Assembly (NCBI GenBank): GCA_035480535.1
Contig: DATIHQ010000072.1
Location: 12,124-76,123, forward strand
DNA: 64,000 nucleotides
DNA from: DATIHQ01 sp035480535
GTDB lineage: Bacteria > Chlamydiota > Chlamydiia > Chlamydiales > SM23-39
Direction: 5' to 3'
The position numbers were made by a program, and so were the translations under genes. This document shows positions 35,510 through 44,417 of the stretch, piece by piece (the first letter of the stretch is position 1; each line of letters opens with the position of its first letter). Below the pieces are notes generated by a model that saw nothing but the letters and a program-made list of their open reading frames with translations, did not search any database and was not told where the DNA came from.

Positions 35510-37525
35510 ATGATCTCTCGCTGGTTTGGAAAGAGGAAACTGCGCACAGAAATTCTAGTTCTGTTTCTCTTTTTATTGACTGTTTCTTCTGTTGTGATCA
35601 TCTCCTTTGTCTACACGAGAAATCTGCAAGATATTCGGAGGTACTCTCAGGAGACCATCAATCGGATCAGCGCATTGATTATCGAGAGGATGTCTTGCAT
35701 GCTGGAAAGCATGGAGCGGCTGCCGCAGATTGGCGTAGGGATGTTCCTGCGCCATCCAGAGGTTGCGAGTGAAAATCAGCCGTTGATCTCGTTTTTTCTC
35801 GATGAAGTGAAATATCACCCCAATTTGTATGCCTATTATGTGGGGACTCCCGATGGGAGCGCATTGATCGTTTTCAATTTGTCCATCACAGATAAGCCAT
35901 TTTATTTCGGTCCATCGCAGCGAACGCCAAAGGGCACTGTCTATGCAATGATGCTTGTGGAGCGCTCGCAAGGAAAGGATAAAGAAGTTTGGACTTACCT
36001 CGACACAGATTTGAAAACGATTTCGGCGGAGGAAATCCCGTCGCGCGGATATGATCCTCGCGCTCGTCCCTGGTATGTGGGAGCGGTGAAGGAAAAGAAG
36101 CTGTTTTGGACCGATGTGTTCACTTACGATCCCACAGGAGATCCGGGAATTGCCGTGGCCAAGCCCATCTATGATGAAGCAGGTCAGTTGAAGGCTGTCA
36201 TTGCCGCCGATCTCTCTTTGAATATTTTTTCCCAATTTTTGAATAGTCAAACGATCGGAAAAAAAGGAAAAGCCTTTGTATTGAGCGAATCGGGACAAAT
36301 CTTGATTCCTGTCAACGAACAAAATCCGATTGTCTCTGCTGCGTATGCCCAGTTTGCAAAAGATCAGCAAAATGATTTTCTCCTTGAGATCGATGGGGAA
36401 AAATATCTCTCTTCCATCCACCATTTCCCCGCCTCTTTCGCAAAGAATTGGCTCATCTTGATTGTAGATCCTCTCTCTGATTATTTTTCCGAAGCCTTTA
36501 ATACTCAAAGACAAATGGTTTTAATTTGCTTAGGAATTCTTCTGGTTGCGGCTGTTTTGGTGATCTTTTTTGCGAGACATATTTCTCGGCCGATTGTGAT
36601 TCTATCTCGAGAGGTGAATCAGATCACCCACCTGCAGCTGGAAAAAGAAGTGCGGGTAGATTCTGAGATCGAAGAGATCAGCCTCATGGATTCTTCCATT
36701 GCAGCTCTGCGGGTGGCGATCCGTTCGTTTAATAAATATGTTCCTAGGGAAATTGTGCAAGAGCTCATTGAGAAAAAACAAGAGATCGTTCTCGGTGGAG
36801 AAAAAAAGGAAATCGCCATCCTTTTTGCCGATATTGTCGATTTCACTCCTGTTGCCGATGAATATCCCATTGAGATGGTGACCGCTCTTTTAGCTGAGTT
36901 TTTTGATGTTCTCTCCAAAGTGATCTTAAAACATGGGGGGACGATTGATAAATACATTGGCGATTGCATCATGGCTTTTTGGGGGGCGCCTCATACTGTA
37001 GAGAATGGGGAGAGACAAGCCTGTATTGCAGCTCTTGAATGCCAAGAGGAGCTGGCCAAGCTCAATCAAAGAAGAAAAGAGAGGAATCGGCCTGAATTCC
37101 ATTGCCGGATTGGGGTCAATACAGGAAAAGCGATCGTTGGGAATTTTGGAACGCAGGAGAGGATGAATTATACGGCGATCGGCGACTCTGTCAATACAGC
37201 CCATCGGATTGAGCAAATCAATAAAACCTATCATACAGCCATTCTCATTGGGGAAGAGGTTTACCTCAAAATCAAAGATCAATTTCTGGTGCGCCCCATC
37301 GACGACGTCGAACTCAAGGGAAAAAAGAATAAACTCAAAGTCTTTGAACTCATGGCTTTAAAAGAGAAGGCAACGCCTCAGCAAAGAGAACTTGCCTCCC
37401 TTTTTACAGAGGCCTTTGAGGCTTATCATCAGGGCGTGAACAGCCAAGCCCAATTCCAAGCGATCTTAGAAAAGTATCCCAATGATTTCCCTACGCAATA
37501 CTATCTAAACCGCTTGAACCCATAA
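35510..37525 (+). CDS. Membrane class III adenylate/guanylate cyclase with dCACHE sensor
   Basis: The 671-residue protein has a membrane span at about 16-36, a periplasmic double-CACHE sensor (about 40-330; includes RGYDPRARPWYVGAV and IAADLSLNIFSQFL), a second span (about 338-360), a HAMP linker and a class III cyclase domain (about 425-610). Catalytic features are visible: metal Asp441 in FADIVDFT, Asp485 in KYIGDCIMAFWG with the preceding Lys, and the transition-state block YTAIGDSVNTAHRIEQ. The substrate Lys/Asp pair suggests ATP. AAGGTG lies 4-5 bp before ATG 35510; ATG 35489 is an alternative. A 25-bp overlap with upp is convergent. Confidence 0.92.
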   Translation: MISRWFGKRKLRTEILVLFLFLLTVSSVVIISFVYTRNLQDIRRYSQETINRISALIIERMSCMLESMERLPQIGVGMFLRHPEVASENQPLISFFLDEVKYHPNLYAYYVGTPDGSALIVFNLSITDKPFYFGPSQRTPKGTVYAMMLVERSQGKDKEVWTYLDTDLKTISAEEIPSRGYDPRARPWYVGAVKEKKLFWTDVFTYDPTGDPGIAVAKPIYDEAGQLKAVIAADLSLNIFSQFLNSQTIGKKGKAFVLSESGQILIPVNEQNPIVSAAYAQFAKDQQNDFLLEIDGEKYLSSIHHFPASFAKNWLILIVDPLSDYFSEAFNTQRQMVLICLGILLVAAVLVIFFARHISRPIVILSREVNQITHLQLEKEVRVDSEIEEISLMDSSIAALRVAIRSFNKYVPREIVQELIEKKQEIVLGGEKKEIAILFADIVDFTPVADEYPIEMVTALLAEFFDVLSKVILKHGGTIDKYIGDCIMAFWGAPHTVENGERQACIAALECQEELAKLNQRRKERNRPEFHCRIGVNTGKAIVGNFGTQERMNYTAIGDSVNTAHRIEQINKTYHTAILIGEEVYLKIKDQFLVRPIDDVELKGKKNKLKVFELMALKEKATPQQRELASLFTEAFEAYHQGVNSQAQFQAILEKYPNDFPTQYYLNRLNP

Positions 37526-38175
37526 CTGCGATCTCCCGCATCTCCAAGACCTGGGACAATGTAGCCTTTATGGTTGAGAAGAGGGTCGATGGCCGCAGAG
37601 AAAATTTGCACGTCTGAGCTATATTCCAATATCCGCTCAATTCCAGATTCAGCTGAAATTCCCGCCAAGAGAATGATTTTTCTTGGCTTTCCTTTTTGAA
37701 TCGTTTTAATCGCATCGAGCATAGAGCCGCCCGTTGCAATCATCGTATCGATAATGATGACCGTACGATCTTGGACGTCGGGGATTGCAACGTAATCGGT
37801 CTTTGGCTGCAGCGTCTCTTCATTCCGGGCAATCCCGATGAATCCCACATCGGCGTAGGGGAAAATCTTTTGAGCGCCTAGGCAAAGAGGCAAGCCGCCT
37901 CTGAGAAGAGCGACGAGTACAGGATCTTCAACGCAGATGGAATGGGTGGCCACCCCGCCTGTTAGAGTGGTTAACTCTACTTCCTTCGATTTCAGATGCT
38001 CGTAGACATCCATCGCTAGATATTCCCCGATTTTTTCGACGCAGGTCCGAAAGTCTTTAGACATTGTTTGAGGATTCCTGATTTCATAGACCAATTGGTT
38101 CAGAGCGAATTTGATATCGGCAGAAGCAGTGGAAAGGCTGGACAGGGCAATGCAGCACGCGGTCATTTTCTTCAT
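37501..38175 (-). CDS. upp: Uracil phosphoribosyltransferase-like protein
   Basis: The 224-residue protein carries UPRTase signatures: VALLRGGLPLCLGAQ, ARNEETLQP, the PRPP loop IIIDTMIATGGSMLDAI (about residues 139-155) and the uracil site HKGYIVPGLGDAGDR near the C-terminus. It would convert uracil and PRPP to UMP. The N-terminus (MKKMTACCIALSSLSTASAD) looks like a signal peptide and replaces the usual cytoplasmic HPLV start, which raises the question of export. GGAG lies 8 bp before ATG 38175. The 3' end overlaps the cyclase gene by 25 bp. Confidence 0.88.
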   Translation of the reverse strand: MKKMTACCIALSSLSTASADIKFALNQLVYEIRNPQTMSKDFRTCVEKIGEYLAMDVYEHLKSKEVELTTLTGGVATHSICVEDPVLVALLRGGLPLCLGAQKIFPYADVGFIGIARNEETLQPKTDYVAIPDVQDRTVIIIDTMIATGGSMLDAIKTIQKGKPRKIILLAGISAESGIERILEYSSDVQIFSAAIDPLLNHKGYIVPGLGDAGDRSYGFKRFR

Positions 38176-38217
38176 AAGTTAGTCTCCGTTAAAAAAGAGT
38201 GGACACTGTAAAGAAAA

Positions 38218-38246
38218 TTGACCATTTTCTGCAACTGTCGCATCAT
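38218..38246 (+). promoter_or_regulatory. Candidate promoter of the phosphatase gene
   Basis: TTGACC (38218-38223) and CATCAT (38241-38246) are separated by exactly 17 bp. Transcription would start near 38253, downstream of ATG 38249 and upstream of ATG 38267, which supports the later start of the tyrosine phosphatase gene. Confidence 0.45.
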
Positions 38247-38266
38247 CTATGGGAAAGGAGCGATCC

Positions 38267-39046
38267 ATGTCATTGCAAGAGAAGGTGGAGAGTCGGTGGC
38301 GAGCTTTCCAAAAAGGGAGGCAGTTCAAAGGATTTGAAGCGGGGAAATCAGATGCGGCCCTAGAGGATGAATTTGAGAATATCGAGAAGACGCGCCGTTT
38401 TATTTGGACAACAGCTGGATATGAGATTGCGGAACATCTGATCTTGAATGATCTTGTTCGAGCCGCTGGGACGGAGGCTTTTGCCTATAACAATACGGTT
38501 CCCTACTACAATGCGAGCACGATCTATTTGGGAGATAAGCCTTATATCGCCTGCGAAGGGCCGAGATCAAAGGATGTCCCCAATTTTTTCAAGCTTTTGA
38601 CGACCCATCGGGTCACTCATCTCGTCCGCTTAACCGGTTCTTATGAAGGCGAGGAGAAAAAATGCCATCCCTATTGGGAGGGGTTGTTGTCTTCCGATGT
38701 TTTATCCATTCCTACAGGATCAGGCGTCTATCCGATCCACGCTTTTGCAATGGCCCATTGGAAAGATCGGCAAGGGGTGGATCCCGGCGAGCTTTTGGAT
38801 CTCGTCATCCGAGTCAGGCGGGAATTATCTGCTGCCAACACTTTGCTTGCGGTGCACTGCAGCGCAGGCGTGGGGCGCACAGGCACCTTTCTCGCCGCTT
38901 TAGCGGTGGTAGAGGCGATCGAGCAAAAGACTCCTTTTAGCATTGAGGAAATCGTCTATCGCCTCTCTTTGCAGCGCATCCAGAGCGTTTCCAAGGAGAG
39001 CCAATACATCACTCTTCACAGATTGGCAGAACGCAGTTGTTCCTGA
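38267..39046 (+). CDS. Eukaryote-like classical protein tyrosine phosphatase
   Basis: The 259-residue protein contains the PTP signature HCSAGVGRTG with His197, Cys198 (nucleophile) and Arg204. The upstream blocks are those of classical eukaryotic PTPs: NASTIYLGDKPYIACEGP (about residue 80), the KCHPYW motif (about 128), and a WKD in place of the WPD general-acid loop (HWKDRQGVDP, about 165). The Q-loop QRIQSVSKESQYI is near the C-terminus. Bacterial proteins of this class are typically secreted effectors, as with YopH. GGAG lies 6 bp before ATG 38267. The 3' end overlaps the converging HIT-like gene by 31 bp. Confidence 0.88.
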   Translation: MSLQEKVESRWRAFQKGRQFKGFEAGKSDAALEDEFENIEKTRRFIWTTAGYEIAEHLILNDLVRAAGTEAFAYNNTVPYYNASTIYLGDKPYIACEGPRSKDVPNFFKLLTTHRVTHLVRLTGSYEGEEKKCHPYWEGLLSSDVLSIPTGSGVYPIHAFAMAHWKDRQGVDPGELLDLVIRVRRELSAANTLLAVHCSAGVGRTGTFLAALAVVEAIEQKTPFSIEEIVYRLSLQRIQSVSKESQYITLHRLAERSCS

Positions 39047-40242
39047 AGTTTTGGTTTGAATTTTTCACAGCTCGAGCGGAGGGCCTCATGGGAGAGAATG
39101 CGCCGTTGATTGTGAATTTGCTGCAGACCGCAAATGGAGATATTCAGCCGGTTGGGGAACAGGAGAAAATGGATATTCGTATGGGGCACTGTTTGGCCGA
39201 CTAGGGGGCCATCCTGAATGTAACAGACCCAATGGTTTGAACCCATCGTTTCTGCAAAGAGCTTTTTAAAAGCAATGATTGCTTGGAAAGAGGCAATCGC
39301 CTCTTCGCGGGTGAGATCGAAGGTGCATTGATGTCTCTTGGGGATGATCAGGAAATCTCCATCGATAGTGATCGGCTTGTGATTCAGGAGAACATAGACA
39401 TCTTTCCATTCGCAGATCAATTGGTTTTCAATCACTTTTGGATTGCACAGGGCGCATTTGTCATGGTTGATCAAGACCTCATGGATGGCTCCCGTTTGTT
39501 GCTCGGGGAGGGGGGGCACTTCTCCTTTAACGAGGATGCCATATTGGATCAGCAAATCATGGATAGATTGGATATTTTCATGGAGCGCTTCGGTGTGGCG
39601 GAGGAATTTTTGCGTCCAAAGGCCTTGGGGGTTTTCGGGGGGGACCACAGGTTGAAGAGTGGGGAGTATTTCCCGAATTGCCTCGAGTGTTTCGGGAGAA
39701 TGAGAAACCTCCCGAAGACATAGACGATTGTAGAACACATAATCATTCAAAGTGTTCTTTTCGACGGCATCCATGACTTGTTCACCGCCGCCAAAACCGT
39801 AGGGGATGATTTCAAATCCCACGGAGGAGCCTCTTTGCCCAGCTCTTGGCTGTTCAGCGGTGAAGATCATAAAGTGAGCTGCGCCGGTTGTCTCTGCAAT
39901 CGCTTTTCGCCCCATCCAAATCGCATCGTAAAGCTCTGCCAGTTCATCCGTTGTGCATTCATCGAGCGTTTTTCGCCCCTCGACGGCGACCCAAAGATGG
40001 TAGGGGTTAAAAGAGATGGCTGCCAGGGAAATAGAGACCCGTTTTCCTGTCCAAAGAATGAGTTCTTTCCGCTTTTCGAACTCTACATCAATCCCTTCTT
40101 TTTCCAAAGCTCGGGTCAATCCGTCAACATCCACACCAGGGGGGAGTCTTTGTTCCAAAAGAGTTCGATTGAATACCCAGGTAAAGTCATTCGCAAAAGC
40201 TGCAAGTCCTAAGAGAAGAATAGCGGCAACCCATCGTTTCAT
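39016..40242 (-). CDS. Secreted tandem HIT-like protein with altered triad
   Basis: The 408-residue protein has a signal peptide (MKRWVAAILLLGLAAFANDF) and appears to hold two HIT-like domains. The first (about residues 65-155; PYHLWVAVEGRKTLDEC, FEIIPYGF) lacks the histidine triad. The second (about 260-370) has a CALC zinc pair, LIIPKRHQCTF and VGQTVPHTNIHFLLFP, where the triad is His354-Asn356-His358. In HINT enzymes the middle His is the nucleophile, so Asn356 predicts loss of hydrolase chemistry, possibly leaving nucleotide binding. The domain assignment is from pattern, not search. Confidence 0.8.
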   Translation of the reverse strand: MKRWVAAILLLGLAAFANDFTWVFNRTLLEQRLPPGVDVDGLTRALEKEGIDVEFEKRKELILWTGKRVSISLAAISFNPYHLWVAVEGRKTLDECTTDELAELYDAIWMGRKAIAETTGAAHFMIFTAEQPRAGQRGSSVGFEIIPYGFGGGEQVMDAVEKNTLNDYVFYNRLCLREVSHSPETLEAIREILPTLQPVVPPENPQGLWTQKFLRHTEALHENIQSIHDLLIQYGILVKGEVPPLPEQQTGAIHEVLINHDKCALCNPKVIENQLICEWKDVYVLLNHKPITIDGDFLIIPKRHQCTFDLTREEAIASFQAIIAFKKLFAETMGSNHWVCYIQDGPLVGQTVPHTNIHFLLFPNRLNISICGLQQIHNQRRILSHEALRSSCEKFKPKLQEQLRSANL

Positions 40243-40313
40243 AGCAAAGTTCCTTCAAAAGCAGAGAATTCTACTCACTAGGATTTTAATTGACAATCGA
40301 AGAAAATAAAGAA

Positions 40314-41615
40314 ATGAGAGTTCTCCTTTTCATTATTCTATTCGGATCTCTTTTGGCAGATGAACCGCTCCAGAAAGATTGGCATGGAGTGCGCCCGCTG
40401 GCTCGTCAGTCTGTTTCGAATGAGGAAGAGGGTCCCAGATTGTTGATGACGGGGGATTGGAACGGCGCGCGCGAGGCAGCTCGCGACTGGGGTCTGGATA
40501 TCGCCGGGAGCTATTCGAATGATTTGCTCGGAAATCCGGTGGGGGGCAAGCATCATGGCTTTGCCAATGCCGGCTCCTTTGGTCTCTTTCTCACCTTTGA
40601 TCTTGAAAAGATCATGAAGGCGACGGGGACTACTTTCTTTGCCTCTTTTATCGTTCGGCATGGGAATAATCTCTCCGCGACAAAGATTGGAAATCAGTTT
40701 GAAGTTGCGCAGCTCTATGGAACCGAAACCTATGTTTTAAACGAACTCTATTTGAAAAAGACAGCGTATGAAGGGAAGATCTCCGCTAAAGCGGGCCGGC
40801 TTGACCCGGGCAATGATTTTCTTGCGAGTCCACTCTACGCCTATTATGTAAACAACGCCTTCTTTGGCAACCCAGTTTCTATCTATTTCAACACAGATTT
40901 TTCGACGCTCCCCAATGCGACGTGGGGGGCCTATCTCCAATTTCGACCGATTCCTTCTTTCAATATGCAATTCGCCTGCTACAACCAGAATAAGAACATC
41001 TTTAAGAACAAATATCATGGGGCGAATTTCACGTTCGACAGCAGGCTGGGAGTGATGTGGATTACAGAGTGGGCCTATCTGCTCAATCAAGGAAAAGAGG
41101 ACACGGGTCTGCCGGGCAACTATCGAGTTGGCGGTTATTATGTGACAGGAAGGTTCGATGTATTTGAGGGAGGGACGCAAAGGGGGAATTTTGGCTATTA
41201 TTTCTTAATCGATCAGATGGTTTATCGGCACAAAACCCAGCAACTCACTCCTTTCGGCGCCTTTCTTTTCGCTCCCAACAATCGGAATGAGTTTCCTTTT
41301 TTCTTTGCAGCGGGGCTTGTCTACAAAGGATTTATCCCCAGCCGCAAAGACGATGCGATTGCGATTGGCGCCGCTTATGGCCGCTACAGTTCCGACCTAC
41401 GTCACCTGGAGCAGCAAGCGAAGCGGCAGGGATTCATGACTCCACATGGAAATCAGCCGCAGACAGCGGAAACCATACTGGAGTTAAACTATTGGATTCA
41501 GGCGACGCATTGGCTTACGATCACTCCTGATGTGCAATATGTCATCGATCCCAAAGGACTCGGCACGATCCAAGATGCGCTAGTCCTCGGCGTCGAAATC
41601 GAAATCCTGTTGTAA
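40314..41615 (+). CDS. OprB/AaxA-family outer membrane porin
   Basis: The 433-residue protein has a signal peptide (MRVLLFIILFGSLLADEP) and the OprB pattern: GDWNGAREAARDWGLDIAGS (about residues 46-65), FANAGSFGLFLTFDLEKI, then alternating beta strands (GKISAKAGRLDPGNDF, SFNMQFACYNQN) and a terminal strand ending EIEILL. OprB porins take up sugars; the chlamydial member AaxA (CT372) takes up arginine. Substrate cannot be told here. ATG 40314 is preferred over the upstream TTG because the signal peptide then begins correctly. Repeat copy D follows 5 bp after the stop. Confidence 0.88.
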   Translation: MRVLLFIILFGSLLADEPLQKDWHGVRPLARQSVSNEEEGPRLLMTGDWNGAREAARDWGLDIAGSYSNDLLGNPVGGKHHGFANAGSFGLFLTFDLEKIMKATGTTFFASFIVRHGNNLSATKIGNQFEVAQLYGTETYVLNELYLKKTAYEGKISAKAGRLDPGNDFLASPLYAYYVNNAFFGNPVSIYFNTDFSTLPNATWGAYLQFRPIPSFNMQFACYNQNKNIFKNKYHGANFTFDSRLGVMWITEWAYLLNQGKEDTGLPGNYRVGGYYVTGRFDVFEGGTQRGNFGYYFLIDQMVYRHKTQQLTPFGAFLFAPNNRNEFPFFFAAGLVYKGFIPSRKDDAIAIGAAYGRYSSDLRHLEQQAKRQGFMTPHGNQPQTAETILELNYWIQATHWLTITPDVQYVIDPKGLGTIQDALVLGVEIEILL

Positions 41616-41620
41616 ATTTT

Positions 41621-41706
41621 TTCACCACCGAGCCCACCGAGAGCACCGAGGAAAAATAAAAATGCGCGCATCGCGCCTCTGTGTTCTCTGTGATCTCGGT
41701 GGTGAA
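41621..41706. repeat. Structured 9-nt-period hairpin repeat, copy D
   Basis: The left arm has three CACCGAG units at 41626, 41635 and 41644. The right arm has CTCTGTG at 41677 and 41686 and CTCGGTG at 41695. Both arms keep a 9-nt period. The outer 12 bp (41621-41632 with 41695-41706) are perfect; the two inner unit pairs have one mismatch each. A mini-hairpin GCGCG-CAT-CGCGC (41664-41676) abuts the right arm exactly as in copy A, though the bases differ. It lies between the stops of two converging genes (porin and acs). Confidence 0.9.
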
Positions 41707-41710
41707 TTTT

Positions 41711-43660
41711 TTATCCTTTCGTAAGTGCCCTTGAGATTTCAATCAGCCGTTCCAGGAGTTTGGGGTCGGCGAGCGTGGAGGTGTCGCCGAGATCTTCTGT
41801 GTTCCCTTCCGCAATCTTGCGGAGGATGCGCCGCATGATCTTCCCCGAACGAGTTTTAGGGAGCGCATCGGCAAATTGAATCTGGTCGGGAACAGCAATG
41901 GCCCCGATTTCCTTGCGCACATGCTGTAGAATCTGCTTTTTCAGTGAAGCGCTGACAGTTGTCCCCTCCACCAAAACAATGAATGCATAGAGCCCTTGCC
42001 CCTTAATTGAATGGGGAATGGGAACGACAGCCGCCTCCGCAATGGCTTCAAAACTCACTAGCGCGCTCTCCACTTCTGCAGTTCCAATGCGATGCCCTGA
42101 AACATTGACGACATCATCCATCCGCCCCAACAGCCAATAATCCCCCTCTGCATCGATTTTGCATCCATCGCCTGTAAAATAGAGGTCTTTGAAGGTGGAA
42201 AAATAGGTGCGGACAAAACGGTCCGGATCGCCCCACATGGTTCTCATCATTCCCGGCCAAGGTTTTTTGATGCAGAGCGCGCCTCCTTCTTGCGGGCCGC
42301 ATTCCGTTCCGTCATCGCGCAAAATCACTGGCTCCACGCCAAAAAAAGGACGGGAAGCGCTGCCTGGTTTTAGCGTGTGAGCGCCAGGAAGGGGAGTGAT
42401 GAGAATGCCCCCCGTCTCCGTTTGCCACCAAGTATCGACAATGGGACATTTTCCCTTGCCAATGACTTCATGATACCAGGTCCATGCCTCTGGATTGATC
42501 GGCTCGCCCACCGATCCCAAAATGCGAAGAGAGCTGAGATTGTATTTATCTGGATAGGCTTCTCCCTTTGCGATGAGGGTGCGGATCACAGTTGGCGCTG
42601 TATAGAGAACGGTCACTTTATAATGATCCACAATTTCCCAAAAGCGCCCCGCATCCGGGTAGGTGGGCGTTCCCTCAAAAAGAAGCGTCGTGCATCCATT
42701 GGCAAGCGGCCCGTAGATCATGTAGCTATGCCCCGTCACCCACCCCACATCGGCTGTGCACCAATAGATGTCGTCCTCATGAATATCGAAAATCAACTTG
42801 TGAGAGAGGGCTGCATGGAGCAAATAGCCCGCCTGCGTGTGAACGACTCCTTTTGGTTTTCCCGTGGAGCCAGATGTATAGAGAATAAACAAAGGATCTT
42901 CGGCATTCATCGCCTCGGCGGGACAATCGGGACTTTTTCCTTGCAGCGCTTCATGGACCCATACGTCCTTTTTCCCCATGCGGCAGGCGTCATCAGTTCT
43001 CTTCACGACAAGAACCGTTTCAATCGAAGGACATTTCTCAACGGCTTCATCGGCCAGCTCTTTCAGGGCGATTTTTTTCCCACCGCGCAGTCCCATATTT
43101 GCCGTGATGAGGATCTTGGAGCCGCAATCTTGAATTCGATGCGTCAGCGCCTCGGCACTAAAGCCAGCAAAGACAACGGAGTGGATCGCTCCAATCCGCG
43201 CGCAGGCGAGCATCGCGATGGCAGCTTCGGGGATCATCGGCAAGTAGATGCAGACCCGATCGCCCCTCTTCACGCCTTTTGATTTTAATAGATTGGCAAA
43301 ACGACAAACGGCCTCATGCAACTCTCCATAGGTCAAGGAAGCATGCTCAGATTCAAGATCTCCCTGCCAGAGAATCGCTACTTTATCTCTCCGTTCTTTC
43401 AGATGGCGATCGAGGCAATTCACAGAGACATTGATTTGCCCATCTTCAAACCAACTATGAGAAATCTTCCCATCAGCCCACTCATATTTGCAGGCGACTG
43501 TTGGAGGGCGGATCCATTCAAGAGTTTGGGCCTGTTCCAACCAAAAAGCATCGCTCTCCTCAATCGATCGGCGATACATCTCTTCATACTCGCCCATGCT
43601 TTTTATATGCGCCGACTCAACCACATATTTTGGCGGAGAAAACGAGCGGGTTTCGTGCAT
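41711..43660 (-). CDS. acs: Acetyl-CoA synthetase (AMP-forming)
   Basis: The 649-residue enzyme activates acetate to acetyl-AMP and then acetyl-CoA. Visible motifs: the P-loop-like [36 protein letters not shown] and the C-terminal catalytic lysine in TRSGKIMRR, which is the usual acetylation-control site. The N-terminus resembles E. coli Acs ([19 protein letters not shown]). ATG 43660 is preferred; the frame runs to 43699. Most Chlamydia species, as I recall, lack this enzyme, which fits the broader metabolism of environmental chlamydiae. Confidence 0.96.
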   Translation of the reverse strand: MHETRSFSPPKYVVESAHIKSMGEYEEMYRRSIEESDAFWLEQAQTLEWIRPPTVACKYEWADGKISHSWFEDGQINVSVNCLDRHLKERRDKVAILWQGDLESEHASLTYGELHEAVCRFANLLKSKGVKRGDRVCIYLPMIPEAAIAMLACARIGAIHSVVFAGFSAEALTHRIQDCGSKILITANMGLRGGKKIALKELADEAVEKCPSIETVLVVKRTDDACRMGKKDVWVHEALQGKSPDCPAEAMNAEDPLFILYTSGSTGKPKGVVHTQAGYLLHAALSHKLIFDIHEDDIYWCTADVGWVTGHSYMIYGPLANGCTTLLFEGTPTYPDAGRFWEIVDHYKVTVLYTAPTVIRTLIAKGEAYPDKYNLSSLRILGSVGEPINPEAWTWYHEVIGKGKCPIVDTWWQTETGGILITPLPGAHTLKPGSASRPFFGVEPVILRDDGTECGPQEGGALCIKKPWPGMMRTMWGDPDRFVRTYFSTFKDLYFTGDGCKIDAEGDYWLLGRMDDVVNVSGHRIGTAEVESALVSFEAIAEAAVVPIPHSIKGQGLYAFIVLVEGTTVSASLKKQILQHVRKEIGAIAVPDQIQFADALPKTRSGKIMRRILRKIAEGNTEDLGDTSTLADPKLLERLIEISRALTKG

Positions 43661-43733
43661 CAAGCAGTCGAGCGAACCAGTTCCCAACAGCGACTCCAAA
43701 ATGAAGATGACACGATATGCTTAAACTAAATTT

Positions 43734-44330
43734 TTACAAAGCGAAATCGTCTTCATAAGGCTCGGGCGGCCGAACTGGGCGGCGGCGGTGGGGGTGTCCG
43801 ATGTCTATGATAACTTCTGGGGGATGCACTTGCTGTGGAGGAGCATCCGTAATATCTGGAACAAGATTTGGAACATCGGGAGCTATATGGATGGCAGGAA
43901 TTAGAGGGAAATCGCCGAAACCAATCTCATCCCCATCGGGCTCGATTTCTAATTCGGAGTCAGAGGCTTCTACTTCAGAGTCATAGTTGCTGAACAAATC
44001 AGGCTGAATGGGATCAAATACAAAGTTAGGCTTATCCAAATAGCGCAAACAGTCAGCGGCAAGCAGTTTAATTCTTTCTTGCAGATTTTTGAGCTCGGTT
44101 CTGGCTCCTCGGATTTTTTGATAAGAGCCGCTCTTTATGTAAGTATTGACCTGGTCGTTAGTGATGCTGAGCTTGGTGAATACAGAATCAATTGCCAATT
44201 TTTTGGCATGGTCATATTTTTCAGCGCAAAACGTACCGATGCGGGAGACTCTCTCATAAAAACTGTTTACGCTCTCGCTCCAGATAGCGAAAGTCATTCT
44301 ATAGCGGTCTTCGAGGATCCAAGCATTCAT
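43734..44330 (-). CDS. Hypothetical protein with acidic, proline-rich tail
   Basis: The 198-residue product has a helical N-terminal half (about residues 1-95; ARTELKNLQERIKLLAADCL) and a disordered-looking C-terminal half that is very acidic (SEVEASDSELEIEPDGDE, about 117-134) and then Pro/His/Arg-rich (HPHRRRPVRPPEPYEDD). No signal peptide or membrane span. I do not recognise it. Composition suits a host-interacting effector, with PxxP-like and acidic motifs, but that is inference. It lies 73 bp upstream of acs on the same strand. Confidence 0.65.
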   Translation of the reverse strand: MNAWILEDRYRMTFAIWSESVNSFYERVSRIGTFCAEKYDHAKKLAIDSVFTKLSITNDQVNTYIKSGSYQKIRGARTELKNLQERIKLLAADCLRYLDKPNFVFDPIQPDLFSNYDSEVEASDSELEIEPDGDEIGFGDFPLIPAIHIAPDVPNLVPDITDAPPQQVHPPEVIIDIGHPHRRRPVRPPEPYEDDFAL

Positions 44331-44383
44331 ATTTTTTCCGCGGACAAGTATAGGATGATTGGGGTTTTTTAGGCAATGTCCTC

Positions 44384-44417
44384 AGGCTTCTTGTTCCCTG
44401 GCTCGAATAAGAAGCCT
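44384..44417 (-). terminator. Hairpin at the 3' end of the Nudix gene
   Basis: A perfect 9-bp inverted repeat (AGGCTTCTT 44384-44392 with AAGAAGCCT 44409-44417) begins within the stop codon region of the minus-strand Nudix gene. There is no adjacent T-run on the minus strand, so it may be a 3'-stabilising or weak terminator structure. Confidence 0.45.
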
